Origin: Melioribacteraceae bacterium
GTDB taxonomy: Bacteria > Bacteroidota > Ignavibacteria > Ignavibacteriales > Melioribacteraceae
Assembly: GCA_035362835.1 (NCBI GenBank)
Contig: DAOSDY010000007.1
Span: forward strand, 1-44,850
Direction: 5' to 3'
Length of the DNA stretch: 44,850 nt
Shown: positions 25,731 through 34,223 of the stretch, in pieces
Layout: every line of letters starts with the position of its first letter
Position numbering within the stretch: the first letter of the stretch is position 1
Position numbers and translations under genes: made by a program
Notes under the pieces: model-generated
Database searches by the model: none
Seen by the model: only the letters and a program-made list of their open reading frames with translations
Told to the model about the DNA's origin: nothing

Positions 25731-27149
25731 ATGATAAAGAAAGAAAAAGCGCTGATAGTTGCAATATTAATAGTAATGCAATTAGCAGGATTAATAAGAA
25801 TTGAGGCACAGACCTGGAGTATAGAAACACTGCCGGCTGGATTATCGAAATATACTCTGGAAGAGATAGAAGACACATTGCAAGGGATAAAACAAAATGA
25901 AAAGAATTACTGGCTACCAGGAGCAGAGGTTGTGGGACTAAATCTGGGGATATGGGCATTCAACCGATATATTACGACAGAAGGCTGGTCAGCAATCAGC
26001 TGGGAATCAATAAAAAATAATTTTAAAAATGGATTTGAATGGGATGCAGACGGCTACTTAATGAATCAATTCTGGCATCCATATCATGGAGCGAACTATT
26101 ACAGTATTGCAAGGGCGAACGGATTAGAATTCTGGGAATCTGCACCATATGCATTTGGGGGCAGCCTGATGTGGGAATATTTTATGGAGATTGAGCCCCC
26201 ATCATATAATGACATTGTAAATACGCCTGTAACAGGAATTTTACTTGGAGAAATATCTTTCAGAGTTTCAGAATTAATAGTAGATGAGAGCACAACTGGA
26301 TTCGAGCGATTTATTAGGGAATTTTCTGCAACATTGATCAATCCGATGAATGGAATACACAGATTACTGCGAGGTGATATGTGGAAGGATGGGTTAGGAA
26401 GCGAGAAATCACAATATAATTTAACAATATCAAGCGGGATACATAATGTATTTTTAAGTAAAAATATAAATAACAGTAAAACATACATGACTATTAGAGG
26501 CGATTTAGAATATGGGAATCAATTAGATATTCGGAATCATAAAAAACCCTTTGACTATTTCAAGGTACACTCGGAGGTAAATTTTATAAAGGGAGATAAT
26601 ATAGTTGGAATATTTGCAAGCGGAGTTCTGACAGATAATAAACTCGATTTATTCGATGGCACCAGAAACATAATCGGTATATATAAAGAAGTAGATATTC
26701 ATATAAATACAGTTTATAAATTGTCAGCAACAAGTGTAACAGGACAAATAATAAATACAGTACCTCTAACGGGTGGGATTATGATGCAAAATTATTTAGG
26801 GATATCGGCAATATTAATGGGCGGAACAAATTCACAATATGCCAAAGAATATGGGAAAGATTACAATTTAGGGCCCGGTGCAAGCGGGAAAATAGGGATC
26901 AAGATATCGTTTAAAGATAATGCTGACATATATGCAAACTATAAAAGGTACTGGATACACACATTGAGCGGAGCGGACAGCGAAGAATTCGTTGGTTTAC
27001 TAAATGCAGGAACAAGCTACAGAATATTTTCAAAGACATCGTTAGGATTAGATTTTTTGCTTTACGAAAGGTATGGAGAATACGACAATTTCCCGGATAC
27101 CAGGGATTCGAATTCAGCAATCAGGTTTTATATAAAGCAATCAATATGA
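25731..27149 (+). CDS. DUF3943 outer-envelope protein
   Basis: 472 residues with a signal peptide (hydrophobic 8-25, then IEAQ). Residues about 60-200 match the DUF3943 pattern: NRYITTEGWSAISW, DADGYLMNQFWHPYHGANYY and YAFGGSLMWEYFMEIEPPS, then MNGIHRLLRGDMW. The remainder is beta-rich, with alternating aromatic strands, and may be an outer membrane barrel. The function of the family is unknown. The gap to the methyltransferase is 76 bp without a clear promoter, and AAGGACA precedes the ATG. Confidence 0.75.
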   Translation: MIKKEKALIVAILIVMQLAGLIRIEAQTWSIETLPAGLSKYTLEEIEDTLQGIKQNEKNYWLPGAEVVGLNLGIWAFNRYITTEGWSAISWESIKNNFKNGFEWDADGYLMNQFWHPYHGANYYSIARANGLEFWESAPYAFGGSLMWEYFMEIEPPSYNDIVNTPVTGILLGEISFRVSELIVDESTTGFERFIREFSATLINPMNGIHRLLRGDMWKDGLGSEKSQYNLTISSGIHNVFLSKNINNSKTYMTIRGDLEYGNQLDIRNHKKPFDYFKVHSEVNFIKGDNIVGIFASGVLTDNKLDLFDGTRNIIGIYKEVDIHINTVYKLSATSVTGQIINTVPLTGGIMMQNYLGISAILMGGTNSQYAKEYGKDYNLGPGASGKIGIKISFKDNADIYANYKRYWIHTLSGADSEEFVGLLNAGTSYRIFSKTSLGLDFLLYERYGEYDNFPDTRDSNSAIRFYIKQSI

Positions 27150-27177
27150 GTACAAAATGGGAGGAAGGAATAATCAA

Positions 27178-27573
27178 ATGAGAACAGCAGCCGACAGAAT
27201 TGCCGCAACAATTGCAATAATATTCAGCGTACTATCATTTATAGAAGGCATGCAAGTTGCATTGAAGATATCAATTCCAGACTACATTGTTTTTACGCCT
27301 TTATTGGTTTACAATATATTAATGAGTGTAGTCGGGGTCCTAGGAGGGATTCAGATATTCCGGCGAAACAAAAATGCAATCAGATATTCAGTGGTCATCA
27401 CACTTTCCCATATCAGTACGCTGGCATCAATAAGTTTCCTATACTTATTTGATTCATATATATCAATGCATAGTCTTACTGCGATGATAATTCGATCGTC
27501 CATATGGTTAATCATAACTATTACCCTGCTAGTGAACTATAGAAATAATCACGAACAAAAGGAAAAGATATGA
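27178..27573 (+). CDS. Small four-helix membrane protein
   Basis: 131 residues from ATG 27178, which is preceded by GGGAGGAAGG at an ideal distance; the in-frame ATG at 27157 lies before that ribosome-binding site and is less likely. Four transmembrane segments are evident (IAATIAIIFSVLSFIEG, YIVFTPLLVYNILMSVVGVL, VVITLSHISTLASISFLYLF, IIRSSIWLIITITLLVNY). No family is recognised. The stop overlaps the next start, so it is translationally coupled to the following periplasmic protein. Confidence 0.75.
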   Translation: MRTAADRIAATIAIIFSVLSFIEGMQVALKISIPDYIVFTPLLVYNILMSVVGVLGGIQIFRRNKNAIRYSVVITLSHISTLASISFLYLFDSYISMHSLTAMIIRSSIWLIITITLLVNYRNNHEQKEKI

Positions 27574-27980
27574 TTGCAATAATATTTTTATTCTCATTTT
27601 TTTTAACAACCGGTGCTCATTTACCTGCGCAAGAAAAAATATCATTAACGGATGTTGAAAAAGTAAAAGACTATTTATTGTTAAATGAAAGTCAATACAA
27701 CTCAATAATAAAAATTGTAAAAGAAATTGAACTGATATTGGCGGAAGACAATAAAATAATTAGTGAACTAAAGGAAAGAGTAAAGAATGATGATGAACCA
27801 GGCTTTTTTGAAAAGATAAAGGTAAAAAACGGGAGAGATGAAAGAAGATCTAGAATAAAGGATTTAATAAGGGTAGCTGAGGGTCAATTGAGCAGAGACC
27901 AAAAGGAAAAATTCAAAAGAATAAATAAACCCGAATTGAGAAGTCTCCGCAAAGAAGAGATCTTTGGTTCGGAGAAATGA
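27570..27980 (+). CDS. Small periplasmic helical protein
   Basis: 136 residues with an N-terminal signal (MIAIIFLFSFFLTTGAHLPAQ) and a charged helical remainder (KVKDYLLLNESQYNSIIKIV, LSRDQKEKFKRINKPE). Its size, export signal and the pattern of two helices with a LNESQYN / LSRDQKEKF pair are reminiscent of Spy/CpxP-type periplasmic proteins, which protect or sense the envelope; there is no LTxxQ motif clear enough to be sure. It overlaps both neighbours by four bases. Confidence 0.65.
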   Translation: MIAIIFLFSFFLTTGAHLPAQEKISLTDVEKVKDYLLLNESQYNSIIKIVKEIELILAEDNKIISELKERVKNDDEPGFFEKIKVKNGRDERRSRIKDLIRVAEGQLSRDQKEKFKRINKPELRSLRKEEIFGSEK

Positions 27981-29101
27981 TGATTCAGCAAAGCGGTGAG
28001 ATGATAAACAATAAAATTAGATATTTAATATTGATTGCAGGATTGATAATAATTACAGAAGAATCACACAGTCAATCAATAGAAGAGAGTATAAAGGTAA
28101 GTAAAGAAGGATTTTACCCTGTTCCGGTTTTATTTTATTTACCATCAACGGGGTATGCATTCGGAGCAGCATTTATATATTACAATACACCTGATTCAGC
28201 AAATCCCGATCGATTCCCGGACATAATTGGAGGATACGGGACATATTCAACTAAAGGACAAATTCAAGGGAGTTTAAGAGTAAACCGATTTTACGATGGT
28301 AATAAATATCGATTTGATTTTGAGGCATCATACTATCATACACCCGATATATTCTGGGGGATTGGTCCTGATCCAAGTACAAAAGTGAGCGAGAAAGTAA
28401 CATATAATCAGACCAGACTAAAGCTAGATTTTCTTGGCTCTATTAAGGAAGACATATATGTTGGTCCATACTACTGGTTTGAAAAATTCACACTTTCAGA
28501 ATATGATCCGAGAGGAGTAATAGCCGCAGGAAATCTGACAGGTTCATTAGGAATAACCACATCAGGATTAGGAATAGAAATAATACTTGATAAGCGCGAT
28601 AGTTTATTTTTCCCAACGAAAGGGATATTTGCCGACATGAAAGGACTCTATTTCAACAAATTAATCGGGAGTGATGTAAATTTTTTACGATTTGATGTTG
28701 ACATCCGATACTATATGGAAGTAGCAAAAGGAGAAGTAATAGCTTTAAATACGTTATTAAACAGCACAGCAGGCGAAGTGCCAATACAAATGTTACCGAA
28801 GTTAGGGAGCCATCAAATGATGCGCGGTTATCCAATGGGTAAATACCTTGATAAAAATTTATGGGCATTTCAGGCAGAATACAGAAGAGCATTATTCTGG
28901 AGAATAGGATTATCTCTATTTGCGGGTGTCGGACAAGTATTTCCAAAATATTCCGAATTCAGCATAAGTGATTTAAAGATTGCAGGAGGAGCCGGGCTAA
29001 GATATATGCTAGATAAAGACCAGCATTTAAATGTAAGGTTAGATATCGCTCAATCTCGTGAGGGGACATATGTTTATTTTACTATTCAAGAGGCTTTTTA
29101 G
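27977..29101 (+). CDS. Omp85-type barrel without POTRA domains (1)
   Basis: 374 residues. After a signal peptide (from a second ATG at 28001: MINNKIRYLILIAGLIII) the chain goes straight into beta-barrel strands (GFYPVPVLFYLPSTGYAFGAAFIYY). It ends in the bacterial surface antigen pattern: GSHQMMRGYPMGKYLDKN, which includes the RGY core of the Omp85 family, then AGGAGLRYML and a terminal aromatic (IQEAF). POTRA domains are missing, so it resembles the barrel-only branch of the family rather than BamA. In this operon it is a good candidate outer membrane partner for lipid or drug transport. Which of the two ATGs is used is not settled. Confidence 0.78.
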   Translation: MMIQQSGEMINNKIRYLILIAGLIIITEESHSQSIEESIKVSKEGFYPVPVLFYLPSTGYAFGAAFIYYNTPDSANPDRFPDIIGGYGTYSTKGQIQGSLRVNRFYDGNKYRFDFEASYYHTPDIFWGIGPDPSTKVSEKVTYNQTRLKLDFLGSIKEDIYVGPYYWFEKFTLSEYDPRGVIAAGNLTGSLGITTSGLGIEIILDKRDSLFFPTKGIFADMKGLYFNKLIGSDVNFLRFDVDIRYYMEVAKGEVIALNTLLNSTAGEVPIQMLPKLGSHQMMRGYPMGKYLDKNLWAFQAEYRRALFWRIGLSLFAGVGQVFPKYSEFSISDLKIAGGAGLRYMLDKDQHLNVRLDIAQSREGTYVYFTIQEAF

Positions 29102-29108
29102 TTTAATA

Positions 29109-29882
29109 ATGAAAAAATATTCGAAGAACAAACAATTAAAAGAAATGATACAGAAGAGTAAAAAAGCAAAATACGAAGTTGGAATAATTGCGGCAGGTGA
29201 AGGAGCAAGATTAAAGTCAGAAGGGATTAAAACTTCAAAGCCTATGGTGCCGATACTAGGTAAACCATTAATTAAAATAATAATAGATGCGGCAAGAAAT
29301 AGTGGAGCTAACAAAATAAACTGTATAATCAATGAACAATCGAAAGATCTTGAATCATACATTAGAAATTATGATAAGGCGAACGACATAAATATATTAG
29401 TAAAGACCACAGAAAGTTCATTTCACAGTTTGAAAGAAATATCACAATACCTCTCCCCTCCTTTTCTGATAGCGACAGCAGATTCAATTTTCAAGGCGGA
29501 TGAATTCAAACATTTTATAGAATTCGGATTGAATGAATCAGGGGCAGATGTGATAGTTGCGGCGACAGATTTTAAAGACGACGAAAGCCCTCTATACATA
29601 AATATTGATGAAGAAGGAAGAGTAACAGGATTTGATGATGCCGCTAATAATTTTTCTTATGTAACAGGCGGAATGTATCTCTTCAGAAAAAAAATAAATA
29701 AAGAAATTGAAGACGCTATGAGATCAAACATAAAAAGGTTACGAAATTTTTTGCGCTTTCTGGTCAAGAAGGAATTCTATTTCCAGATATTCCCATTCTC
29801 AAGGATTATTGATGTTGATCATAGAAGCGATATAACAAAAGCAGAAGAGTACCTGGGAATGGAACAGGGACAGGATACTTAA
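29109..29882 (+). CDS. Sugar-nucleotidyltransferase-like enzyme (candidate inositol-phosphate cytidylyltransferase)
   Basis: 257 residues from ATG 29109, 8 bp after the previous stop; an upstream GTG at 29058 lies inside the barrel gene. The N-terminus is the nucleotide loop of the NTP_transferase fold (IIAAGEGARLKSEG), then SKPMVPILGKPLI, and TADSIF carries the metal-binding Asp. Enzymes of this fold activate a phosphorylated sugar or alcohol with CTP or UTP. With a CDP-alcohol transferase and an inositol-phosphate synthase in the same operon, CTP:inositol-phosphate cytidylyltransferase is the best guess; a sugar-phosphate substrate is the alternative. Confidence 0.8.
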   Translation: MKKYSKNKQLKEMIQKSKKAKYEVGIIAAGEGARLKSEGIKTSKPMVPILGKPLIKIIIDAARNSGANKINCIINEQSKDLESYIRNYDKANDINILVKTTESSFHSLKEISQYLSPPFLIATADSIFKADEFKHFIEFGLNESGADVIVAATDFKDDESPLYINIDEEGRVTGFDDAANNFSYVTGGMYLFRKKINKEIEDAMRSNIKRLRNFLRFLVKKEFYFQIFPFSRIIDVDHRSDITKAEEYLGMEQGQDT

Positions 29883-29887
29883 AGATT

Positions 29888-30643
29888 ATGACTGCATTCA
29901 GGAATATGATATTAAGTTTTGGAGAATATTGGATAATAGTAAGTGATCTCATTTCGGGAATTAGGACAATAAGAGAAAACTGGGATGAAACAATGACCGA
30001 GATGTATTTATTAGGGACGAAGGCAATACCATTAGTTTTATTAGGAGGATTATTTACAGGAGTGATATTAGCGATAGAGACAGGACATCAATTAAAAATT
30101 TTTGGTGCCACATCGCTAATCAGCAGGACTGTATCACTCGGAATGGTGAGAGAATTGGGACCGGTAGTAACCGGGTTATTACTAGCGGCAAGAACTGGGG
30201 CAAAAAATTCATCCGAGATAGGAGCGATGAAGCTGAGTGATCAGATTGACGCATTAACTGCTTTTGGATTCAATCCGGTTCATAAATTAATATTACCAAG
30301 GACAGCTGCAGCAATAATAATGTTTTTACCGCTGACACTAATAGCGGACATTACTGGCATATTGGGAGGGATGTTAATAGCAAATCAGACCTTTCAGATA
30401 GAAACAGCCTTATTCTGGGACACAGCAATCAATGCATTAAAGGTGAGAGATTTGTTTGTTGGCTTTGCAAAACCTTTTTTCTTTGCTTTTTTCATATCGA
30501 CAATAAGCTGTTACTTCGGCCTCAGGACCACAGGGGGAACGTCTGGACTCGGGAAAAACACAATAAATGCTGTGGTCTATTCTTCAATAGTAATACTAGT
30601 CATTGATTTCATATTTACAAAAATTGTATGGGAAGTATTATAG
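29888..30643 (+). CDS. mlaE: MlaE-type lipid ABC transporter permease
   Basis: 251 residues, about five membrane helices. The family signature is present: GMVRELGPVVTGLLLAARTG followed by SSEIGAMKLSDQIDALTAFG and NPVHKLILPR. MlaE permeases move phospholipid between the inner membrane and a periplasmic MCE protein. It starts 5 bp after the nucleotidyltransferase gene and is followed at once by MlaF- and MlaD-type genes. The usual mlaB and mlaC are not in the window. Confidence 0.92.
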   Translation: MTAFRNMILSFGEYWIIVSDLISGIRTIRENWDETMTEMYLLGTKAIPLVLLGGLFTGVILAIETGHQLKIFGATSLISRTVSLGMVRELGPVVTGLLLAARTGAKNSSEIGAMKLSDQIDALTAFGFNPVHKLILPRTAAAIIMFLPLTLIADITGILGGMLIANQTFQIETALFWDTAINALKVRDLFVGFAKPFFFAFFISTISCYFGLRTTGGTSGLGKNTINAVVYSSIVILVIDFIFTKIVWEVL

Positions 30644-30645
30644 CA

Positions 30646-31422
30646 ATGGTTGAACTAAAAAACATCTCACTTTCAATTAGGGATAAAGTAATTCTAAAAG
30701 ATTTCTCTTTCAGGATAGAAAAGAATAAAACGACAGTAATAGTAGGACCGAGCGGAGCTGGGAAAAGTTCTATTTTAAGAATAATTGCCGGATTGTGGAG
30801 ACCAGATTCCGGGGAGATAATATTTAACGGAGAAAATGTTTTTAGGATGACAGAAAAAGGATATAACGCGATGCGGAAGAAGATCGGGATTGTATTCCAA
30901 AGTAATGCATTATTCGATTCATTAACAGTAAATGAGAACATTCTATACTTTTTACCAGAGCGAAAAAGTTTAACAGATCGTGAATTACTAGGGATATCGG
31001 AGCGACTGCTGAGTTTTGTAAATATGGAAGGGACAGGATATTTGTATCCGGAAGAATTAAGCGGTGGTATGAAAAAACGGATAGCAATAGCCCGTGCACT
31101 CGCATTCAAACCAAAGCTAATACTTTTTGATGAGCCGACTACAGGCCTTGATCCCCTAAACTCTGAGGCGATTATAGAATTAATTGAAAAGCTTAAAAAT
31201 AAGGGGACGACTTCTGTTGTAGTTTCGCATATACTGAACGATGTAATGGAGTTAGGAGAACAGATACTTTTTATAAACAACGGGAGGATAGTTGAAACAG
31301 GAACAATAGATAAAATAGTTACATCGGAGGACCCGCTGGTTAATAGATTTTTCTATCAACTAAATAGACACAACCAAATTATAGAACCAGGATATAAAAA
31401 GTACGAGCTGATAAATGCATAA
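30646..31422 (+). CDS. mlaF: MlaF-type lipid ABC transporter ATPase
   Basis: 258 residues from ATG 30646, with GGAAG ten bases upstream; the longer start at 30628 overlaps MlaE by 16 bases. Walker A is GPSGAGKSS, the Q loop VFQSNALFDSLTV, the signature LSGGMKKRIAIARAL, Walker B LILFDEPTTGLDP, and the switch His is in VVSHILND. All catalytic parts are intact. It would drive the permease encoded just before it. Confidence 0.92.
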   Translation: MVELKNISLSIRDKVILKDFSFRIEKNKTTVIVGPSGAGKSSILRIIAGLWRPDSGEIIFNGENVFRMTEKGYNAMRKKIGIVFQSNALFDSLTVNENILYFLPERKSLTDRELLGISERLLSFVNMEGTGYLYPEELSGGMKKRIAIARALAFKPKLILFDEPTTGLDPLNSEAIIELIEKLKNKGTTSVVVSHILNDVMELGEQILFINNGRIVETGTIDKIVTSEDPLVNRFFYQLNRHNQIIEPGYKKYELINA

Positions 31423-31444
31423 TATAAATTCTAGGAAGAATAAT

Positions 31445-32377
31445 ATGAAAGTTGGTTATACAATATTCTCCGGACTGGTAATTTTAATATTATTCACAAT
31501 AATTGTCGGAACCGGTGAAAATTTTTTTTCAAAGACTTACAATCTTAACCTTGCCGTAAAAGAGACGGAAGGGTTGAAAAAAGGAGGGGCTGTATTACTA
31601 GGCGGATTAAAAATAGGAAACATAACGGATATAGAAATAGTACCTGAAGATAACAACAATAAAATTATACTTGAGTTATCAATCCTTCAGGAATACGCCG
31701 GCAAGATTACAGCAGGGTCGACAGCATCGATTGAAACATTAGGACTGCTTGGAGACAAGATGGTCAACATTTCGCTAGGAAAATATAATGAAGAGCCATT
31801 AAGAGAGGGGGATTTTCTTAAAGTAAAGGAGTCATTTTCACTTGAAACAGCCGGGACAGCAATTGGACCAATATTAAGTAAGCTAGACGGGATAGTTACG
31901 GATGTAAAAACGATAACCGGAAAAGTTTCAGCGGGAAACGGTACTATCGGCAAGTTATTAGTTGAAGATTCTGCAGTGGATAAGTTGGACAAGATAATTG
32001 AGGAGATTACAAGTATTGTTTCATCAATTAATTCATCAAAAGGTTTAATAGGCAAATTGATAAACGAGCCGGGATTATACCATGACCTTGCTTCAATAAC
32101 ATTGAATATAAAGACGATAACAGATTCACTAGCATCAGGCAAAGGCACAATAGGTAAACTTTTAAGAGATGATTTGTTATACAATGAAGTTAACAATATA
32201 ACGAGCGGATTAAATAATATAATTAGAATAACCGAGAAGGACAGCACACTAATTGGGGGTTCGTTAAATGATAAAAATCTTTATATAAAACTTAACACAT
32301 TAATTGATGAATTAAACTTTTTGGTAACCGATATAAGAGAGAATCCAACGCGTTACATAAATGTTTCAGTATTCTAA
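31445..32377 (+). CDS. mlaD: MlaD-type MCE-domain lipid-binding protein
   Basis: 310 residues from ATG 31445, preceded by AGGAAG at six bases; the ATG at 31415 overlaps mlaF and is less likely. An N-terminal anchor helix (IFSGLVILILFTIIVGTG) is followed by one MCE domain (VKETEGLKKGGAVLLGGLKIGNI, ETLGLLGDKMVNISLG) at about 30-130. Beyond it is a long helical tail with three near-repeats of the pattern (G)xGTIGKLL / KGLIGKLI, spaced about 35-60 residues apart. MlaD forms hexameric rings that guide lipids through the periplasm; the long tail is more like the MCE proteins that form extended tubes. Confidence 0.88.
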   Translation: MKVGYTIFSGLVILILFTIIVGTGENFFSKTYNLNLAVKETEGLKKGGAVLLGGLKIGNITDIEIVPEDNNNKIILELSILQEYAGKITAGSTASIETLGLLGDKMVNISLGKYNEEPLREGDFLKVKESFSLETAGTAIGPILSKLDGIVTDVKTITGKVSAGNGTIGKLLVEDSAVDKLDKIIEEITSIVSSINSSKGLIGKLINEPGLYHDLASITLNIKTITDSLASGKGTIGKLLRDDLLYNEVNNITSGLNNIIRITEKDSTLIGGSLNDKNLYIKLNTLIDELNFLVTDIRENPTRYINVSVF

Positions 32378-32400
32378 TTTTCAAAGGGAAAAGAAATAAG

Positions 32401-33264
32401 ATGGAATTACAAATCGCAGGAATAAAGAGGAGCCGTAATTATTCACCGAATCAAACTACGAATGACGCGCTAATATTCTTAAAGACAGCACAAGAACTTA
32501 TTAAACTAGGCGCAAGTGTAAATATCTACGCCGAAGAAGATGTTAATATTGAAGAATTGAAAGGGGCTACAATATTCTCAATGGCAAGAGGAGAAGGTTC
32601 GATAGACAAATTGATGCGATTACAAGAGTCAGAAGTAATTGTGATAAATCCACCTCAATCAACATTAAACTGTTACAGAACGAATATGCATAAGATACTA
32701 GTAGAAAATGATATTCCATTTCCGAGTAGTATAGCAGTCAATACCAGTTCCAAAGAGCAATTCAGTATATCAGATTTGGGCGTGAAGAGAAAAATATGGG
32801 TAAAACGCGGGGACGTACATGCAATACACAGGGAAGACGTTACACCAGCTTACAGCGATGAAGAATTAAATTTTTTATTAAAAGAATATTCGAATCGCGG
32901 AATCCGCGAAGCACTCCTTCAAGAACATATTGAAGGAGACGTAATAAAATTTTATTCAGTTTCAGGGACAACATTTTTTCACTGGTATTATCAAAATGGC
33001 AACAATAGTTATAAGTTCAGCGAGGGCCGCCTTCGCGATCTCGCGACAGCTGCGGCTGATAAATTGGGAATAATAGTATACGGTGGCGATGCAATAATTA
33101 AGAGTGACGGGACGATAATTATAATAGATATGAATGACTGGCCAAGCTTTGCTCCAGTAAGAAATGAAGCAAGCAGAGTAATTGCCGAGACAGTATTTAA
33201 CCACGCTATGGAACAGAGTTATGCAGTAGAGACAAGCATTACAGAGAAAAAATTACAGGGATAG
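32401..33264 (+). CDS. ATP-grasp enzyme of unknown substrate
   Basis: 287 residues. The ATP-grasp fold is seen in KRKIWVKRGDVHAIHRED (ATP-binding Lys region), LLQEHIEGDVIKFYSV and the metal-binding end YGGDAIIKSDGTIIIIDMNDWPSF, with Asp and Asn in the usual last strand, then APVRNEASRVIAE. ATP-grasp enzymes join a carboxylate to an amine or thiol; a minority, such as the inositol 1,3,4-trisphosphate 5/6-kinase family, phosphorylate inositol phosphates. In an operon with inositol-phosphate synthase the kinase option deserves attention, but sequence alone does not decide. It lies between mlaD (23 bp) and the CDP-alcohol transferase (5 bp). Confidence 0.78.
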   Translation: MELQIAGIKRSRNYSPNQTTNDALIFLKTAQELIKLGASVNIYAEEDVNIEELKGATIFSMARGEGSIDKLMRLQESEVIVINPPQSTLNCYRTNMHKILVENDIPFPSSIAVNTSSKEQFSISDLGVKRKIWVKRGDVHAIHREDVTPAYSDEELNFLLKEYSNRGIREALLQEHIEGDVIKFYSVSGTTFFHWYYQNGNNSYKFSEGRLRDLATAAADKLGIIVYGGDAIIKSDGTIIIIDMNDWPSFAPVRNEASRVIAETVFNHAMEQSYAVETSITEKKLQG

Positions 33265-33269
33265 TATCT

Positions 33270-34220
33270 ATGACAGTTGCAAGCAAATTAGAAACGACAT
33301 ATAAATCCAAAGAGACCGAAGAGCTGATCGACATAATCTTTTACAGGCGATTTGGTTTTGTAATTGCAAAACTAGCATACCAATTTCGAATTACTCCAAA
33401 CCAGATTACAATTTCGAGCATTTTCTTAGGAATGATAGCAGGACATCTTTTTTATTATAGTTCCCTGTTATTAAATATTGGTGGGATTATATTACTGATA
33501 ATCGCAAACGCAATGGACAGTGCAGACGGGCAGCTTGCCCGAATGACAAACACCAAAAGCAGATACGGGAGAATTTTGGATGGTATGGGTGGCAATTTAT
33601 GGTTTTTAAGCATTTATCTAAGCGTATATTTTCGACTAATTAACGAAGGTATCCAGCCATTATTTTTTCTGTTAATTCTTGTTGCAGGGATCAGTCATTC
33701 ATTCCAATCAGCATATGCCGATTACTACCGCAATCATTTTCTATATTTTATTTACGGGAGAAGCAAGAGTGAAATAGACGATCTCCAGACATTGCAAGAA
33801 GAATACGAAAATTTTACATGGAAGAGCAATATTGTAAAAAAATTCTTAATGAGGGTTTATATAAACTACACGATACAACAGCAATTACTCTCAAGCAACT
33901 TAATTAACCTATACCGAACAATAGAAAATAACTATAAAGGAAATATTCCAGAGTACGTAAGTCAGCTTTACTATTTGAGAAACAAACCATTGGTAAAGTA
34001 TTTCAACATACTTACTACCAACACCAGAATGATTGTACTGTTCGCAAGCATAATCATAGCCGAACCAATAATCTACTTCTTTTTCGAATTAACGTTACTG
34101 AATCTACTTTTTATTTACATGGTAGTCATACATGAATTGAACAGCCAAGCAATCCATTTGTTTGTAAAGAAGAATCTTTCAAAAGGAAGTCTGGACAAGA
34201 AAGAGCGCGTACTTAACTAA
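33270..34220 (+). CDS. CDP-alcohol phosphatidyltransferase-like protein with altered motif
   Basis: 316 residues, about six membrane helices. The family motif DxxDGxxAR(x8)GxxxDxxxD reads DSADGQLAR, then GRILDGMGG: three of the four metal-binding/catalytic aspartates are present (D83, D86 and the one in RILDG), but the fourth is Gly. In characterised members the fourth Asp acts as base. A segment of about 100 residues after the motif (DDLQTLQEEYENFTWKS...) is longer than in typical members. It would attach a phospho-alcohol, probably phosphoinositol, to a CDP-activated lipid, or use CDP-inositol and a lipid acceptor. The missing Asp may mean a changed reaction. Confidence 0.85.
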   Translation: MTVASKLETTYKSKETEELIDIIFYRRFGFVIAKLAYQFRITPNQITISSIFLGMIAGHLFYYSSLLLNIGGIILLIIANAMDSADGQLARMTNTKSRYGRILDGMGGNLWFLSIYLSVYFRLINEGIQPLFFLLILVAGISHSFQSAYADYYRNHFLYFIYGRSKSEIDDLQTLQEEYENFTWKSNIVKKFLMRVYINYTIQQQLLSSNLINLYRTIENNYKGNIPEYVSQLYYLRNKPLVKYFNILTTNTRMIVLFASIIIAEPIIYFFFELTLLNLLFIYMVVIHELNSQAIHLFVKKNLSKGSLDKKERVLN

Positions 34221-34223
34221 TAA

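Noticed and set aside
27157..27177. Upstream ATG for the four-helix membrane protein
   Set aside because: The ribosome-binding site GGGAGGAAGG lies after it and is well placed for ATG 27178.
30615..31280. A 221-residue minus-strand frame opposite mlaF
   Set aside because: It is antisense to all ATPase motifs; Ser/Ile-rich shadow translation.
31687..32247. A 186-residue minus-strand frame opposite mlaD
   Set aside because: It is antisense to a well-supported gene and shows no domain.
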